Below the pieces are notes generated by a model. The model was not told the DNA's origin and did not search any database. It saw only the letters and a list, made by a program, of their open reading frames with translations. Positions 62,643 to 64,000 of a DNA stretch of 64,000 nucleotides are shown piece after piece; position 1 is the first letter of the stretch; each line of letters begins with the position of its first letter. This DNA comes from Bacillota bacterium (GTDB lineage: Bacteria; Bacillota; Clostridia; Lachnospirales; Lachnospiraceae): NCBI GenBank assembly GCA_023437365.1, contig JAEZGK010000073.1:62001-126000 (forward strand), read 5' to 3'. The translations under genes and the position numbers were made by a program.

Positions 62643-62793
62643 TATATAAGTCAAAGATTATTTGACAAAACAGGGGAAAGTCAAAGAATTGGATATCGAA
62701 CATATCCGTCATTCCCCGTAAAATAACATATGTAAGCAACAAAGCAAAACCGGTTCAGCTTTAGTTGACATTTTCGAGTTTGGAGGAAACGAG

Positions 62794-63357
62794 ATGGTAT
62801 CTAAAGCAAGTATAGTAACAAATTATAAATGCTCTGGTCCGGATGAAAGGTTGGACATAATTTTTACCAACTTTCCTAATTTTATTGGCATCGTGGATGG
62901 ATATACGGAAGGCCTAGTGCACTTGATTGCCAGTGAACGAAGCTACAACAGAAGGAATAGGAACGGGAATCCAGGGATCAGAATTCAAAGTTCAAGCAAT
63001 AGTGATATCACCAGTGATACCGCTTGTGAAAATGTCATGATTCGAGACAGCTTGAAGGCTTGTAATCTCACTGAGGATATCTTAGCAGATACGGATTTGG
63101 AGGATAGTATCCGATTTGAAAAGGATATGCTAACATTGCAAATGATGCGCCGGGAATACGATGTAGTAAAGGCACAGATGAATGCCCTGAATAAGGATGA
63201 GCGCTTTGTGCTACGGGAGTATTTTAGTGAAGGAAAAGACATAACTGCGATAGCAGATGAGGTTGGAATTGCTTATGAATCAGCAAGGCAGAGGATTCGC
63301 AGGGCGAAGCGAAAGCTGAAATCATATGTAATCCCATTTATGAGAGAACAAATATAG
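62794..63357 (+). CDS. Sigma-70 region 4-like regulator of the element
   Basis: 187 residues. The C-terminus (about 130-180) is a sigma region 4-type HTH: LNKDERFVLREYFSEGKDITAIADEVGIAYESARQRIRRAKRKLKSYV. The N-terminal part (DERLDIIFTNFPNFIGIVDGYTEGLVHLIASERSYNRR) is unlike a standard region 2, so it may not be a full sigma factor. Similar proteins lie just before the xis-int genes in Tn916-like and other firmicute ICEs, where they activate excision or transfer genes. ATG follows GGAGG. Confidence 0.7.
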   Translation: MVSKASIVTNYKCSGPDERLDIIFTNFPNFIGIVDGYTEGLVHLIASERSYNRRNRNGNPGIRIQSSSNSDITSDTACENVMIRDSLKACNLTEDILADTDLEDSIRFEKDMLTLQMMRREYDVVKAQMNALNKDERFVLREYFSEGKDITAIADEVGIAYESARQRIRRAKRKLKSYVIPFMREQI

Positions 63358-63377
63358 AAAATCTGGAGGAAGAGAAG

Positions 63378-63599
63378 ATGGCATACGCAAGAAAAGAAGT
63401 AGAGAATTTAGATGGATTATTAAAGAATGGCAAGAAGAAATTTGTACGCTATGAGGAGGGAGCAGCGATGTTTTCCCTTGGAATTCACACCTTTGAGCAG
63501 CTGGCAAAGGAAGCCAAGGCAATCTATAAAATCAGGAAGATTGTGCTGGTGAATACGGAAATTATCGAGGAATATCTGGAGAACTTTCACGAAGAATAG
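63378..63599 (+). CDS. DUF6462-type excisionase-like protein next to the integrase
   Basis: 73 residues: NLDGLLKNGKKKFVRYEEGAAMFSLGIHTFEQLAKEAKAIYKIRKIVLVNTEIIEEYLENF. It is a close paralogue of the protein at 27151-27375 at the other end of the island. Its size, winged-helix layout and place 189 bases before the integrase fit an excisionase (recombination directionality factor). ATG follows GGAGGAAG, 20 bases after the sigma-like gene, so the two form one operon. Confidence 0.7.
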   Translation: MAYARKEVENLDGLLKNGKKKFVRYEEGAAMFSLGIHTFEQLAKEAKAIYKIRKIVLVNTEIIEEYLENFHEE

Positions 63600-63788
63600 G
63601 ATGAAAAGGACACTGACAGGAGCGGACAATTATCTCTATGGAGTTCTATGGATAACAATGTGAGGGATAGCTAAAATTTTTGTTTCATAGCTGAAACTAA
63701 AGGTTGCAGAGGGACTTTGCCCTAAGCTATAATTACCTTGAACACAGAACTTAAGCTGTTCCTCGCAATAAGAAAGTGAGGAATTATA

Positions 63789-64000
63789 ATGGCATCAAGA
63801 AAAGATACTAGAGGATATGCTCTTCGTACCGGAGAGAGCCAAAGAGCAGATGGCAGGTATTCATTTTCCTATGTGGACAAGCTAGGAAAACGTCATGCAA
63901 TCTATGCAAAGACACTGGTTGCGTTAAGAGATAGGGAAAAGAAAATTCAACGTGACATTGAGGATGGATTGGATCAGGCAAAAGCTGCACAGATGACCGT
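63789..64000 (+). CDS. int: Tn916-type tyrosine integrase, N-terminal part (continues past window)
   Basis: The first 70 residues, MASRKDTRGYALRTGESQRADGRYSFSYVDKLGKRHAIYAKTL, match the three-stranded-sheet arm-binding domain of Tn916 Int (KTGESQR.DGRY.Y.Y.D..G....Y...L). The next residues begin the core-binding linker. The catalytic Tyr domain lies beyond the window. ATG follows GTGAGG. In this family the integrase catalyses excision and insertion of the element, so the attachment site should lie just downstream. Confidence 0.88.
   Translation, partial: MASRKDTRGYALRTGESQRADGRYSFSYVDKLGKRHAIYAKTLVALRDREKKIQRDIEDGLDQAKAAQMT

Larger units (their letters stand above)
26802..64000 (+). mobile_element. 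ICE-derived genomic island carrying a defence cluster (right end beyond window)
   Basis: From just after the lysS terminator to the right edge, gene content changes to mobile-element types: DUF6462-like proteins, ParA, ParB, RepA_N initiators, a TnpW-like peptide, LexA-like and XRE repressors, a sigma-like regulator and a Tn916-type integrase. Base composition falls, most obviously in 32.7-59.4 kb. No relaxase, coupling protein or VirB4-type gene is present between the two ends. The left boundary is not fixed by a visible attachment repeat; the island ends downstream of the integrase, outside the window. Confidence 0.75.

Overview
The window looks like a chromosome segment of an anaerobic Firmicute of the Lachnospiraceae type (Lachnoclostridium/Anaerocolumna-like). 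This rests on AGGAGG ribosome-binding sites, the protein style of the housekeeping genes (guaA, parC/parE, lysA, greA, lysS), and a mobile region with ParA/ParB, RepA_N, TnpW-like, DUF6462-like and Tn916-type integrase proteins. No rRNA, tRNA or CRISPR array was seen.

Core part (1-26.7 kb). A partial staygreen-family gene ends in a three-unit array of hairpin repeats. A minus-strand operon follows: a MecI/BlaI repressor, a BlaR1-like M56 protease and two membrane or anchored proteins. Its promoter overlaps a 34-bp dyad. Next come a small membrane protein, a broken small gene, guaA, and an HPt-like protein whose phosphorylatable His is replaced by Gln. A cyclic beta-1,2-glucan synthase is split over two adjacent reading frames. 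The rest is parC/parE, a PHP-domain phosphoesterase with a structured leader, a diaminopimelate decarboxylase, greA and lysS.

Mobile part (about 26.8 kb to beyond the right edge). The left end carries paired DUF6462-like DNA-binding proteins, ParA, ParB and two RepA_N replication initiators; the second has origin-like repeats inside its coding region. The right end has a LexA-like repressor, an XRE repressor, a sigma-like regulator, another DUF6462 protein and the start of a Tn916-type tyrosine integrase. No relaxase, coupling protein or VirB4 was found between these ends, so the island looks like an ICE derivative whose middle is a defence cargo.

Defence cargo (about 32.7-59.4 kb, all plus strand). 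Two C5-cytosine methyltransferases and a 1081-aa adenine methyltransferase (DrmMI-like) come first. After a terminator and degenerate spacer come a third C5 methyltransferase (DrmMII-like) and then DrmA, DrmB, DrmC and DrmD. This combines parts of both described DISARM classes. Four more genes follow in the same tight array: a sacsin/Hsp90-like ATPase with a Cys-rich C-terminus, a HelD/UvrD-like SF1 helicase with three C-terminal zinc-ribbon repeats, a WYL regulator and a KAP NTPase. A strong terminator closes the array. This composite is the largest unusual system in the window.

The most novel-looking small structure is at 60.2-62.3 kb. A Com-like zinc-ribbon gene followed by a structured RNA of about 250 nt occurs twice. 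The first 177 nt of the two RNAs differ at only six positions, while the loop of the closing terminator hairpin is unrelated. Between the copies lies an unknown gene under twin operators, and after the second copy is a 140-bp cloverleaf-like inverted repeat. Function is inference in all these cases; the sequence structure is directly visible.
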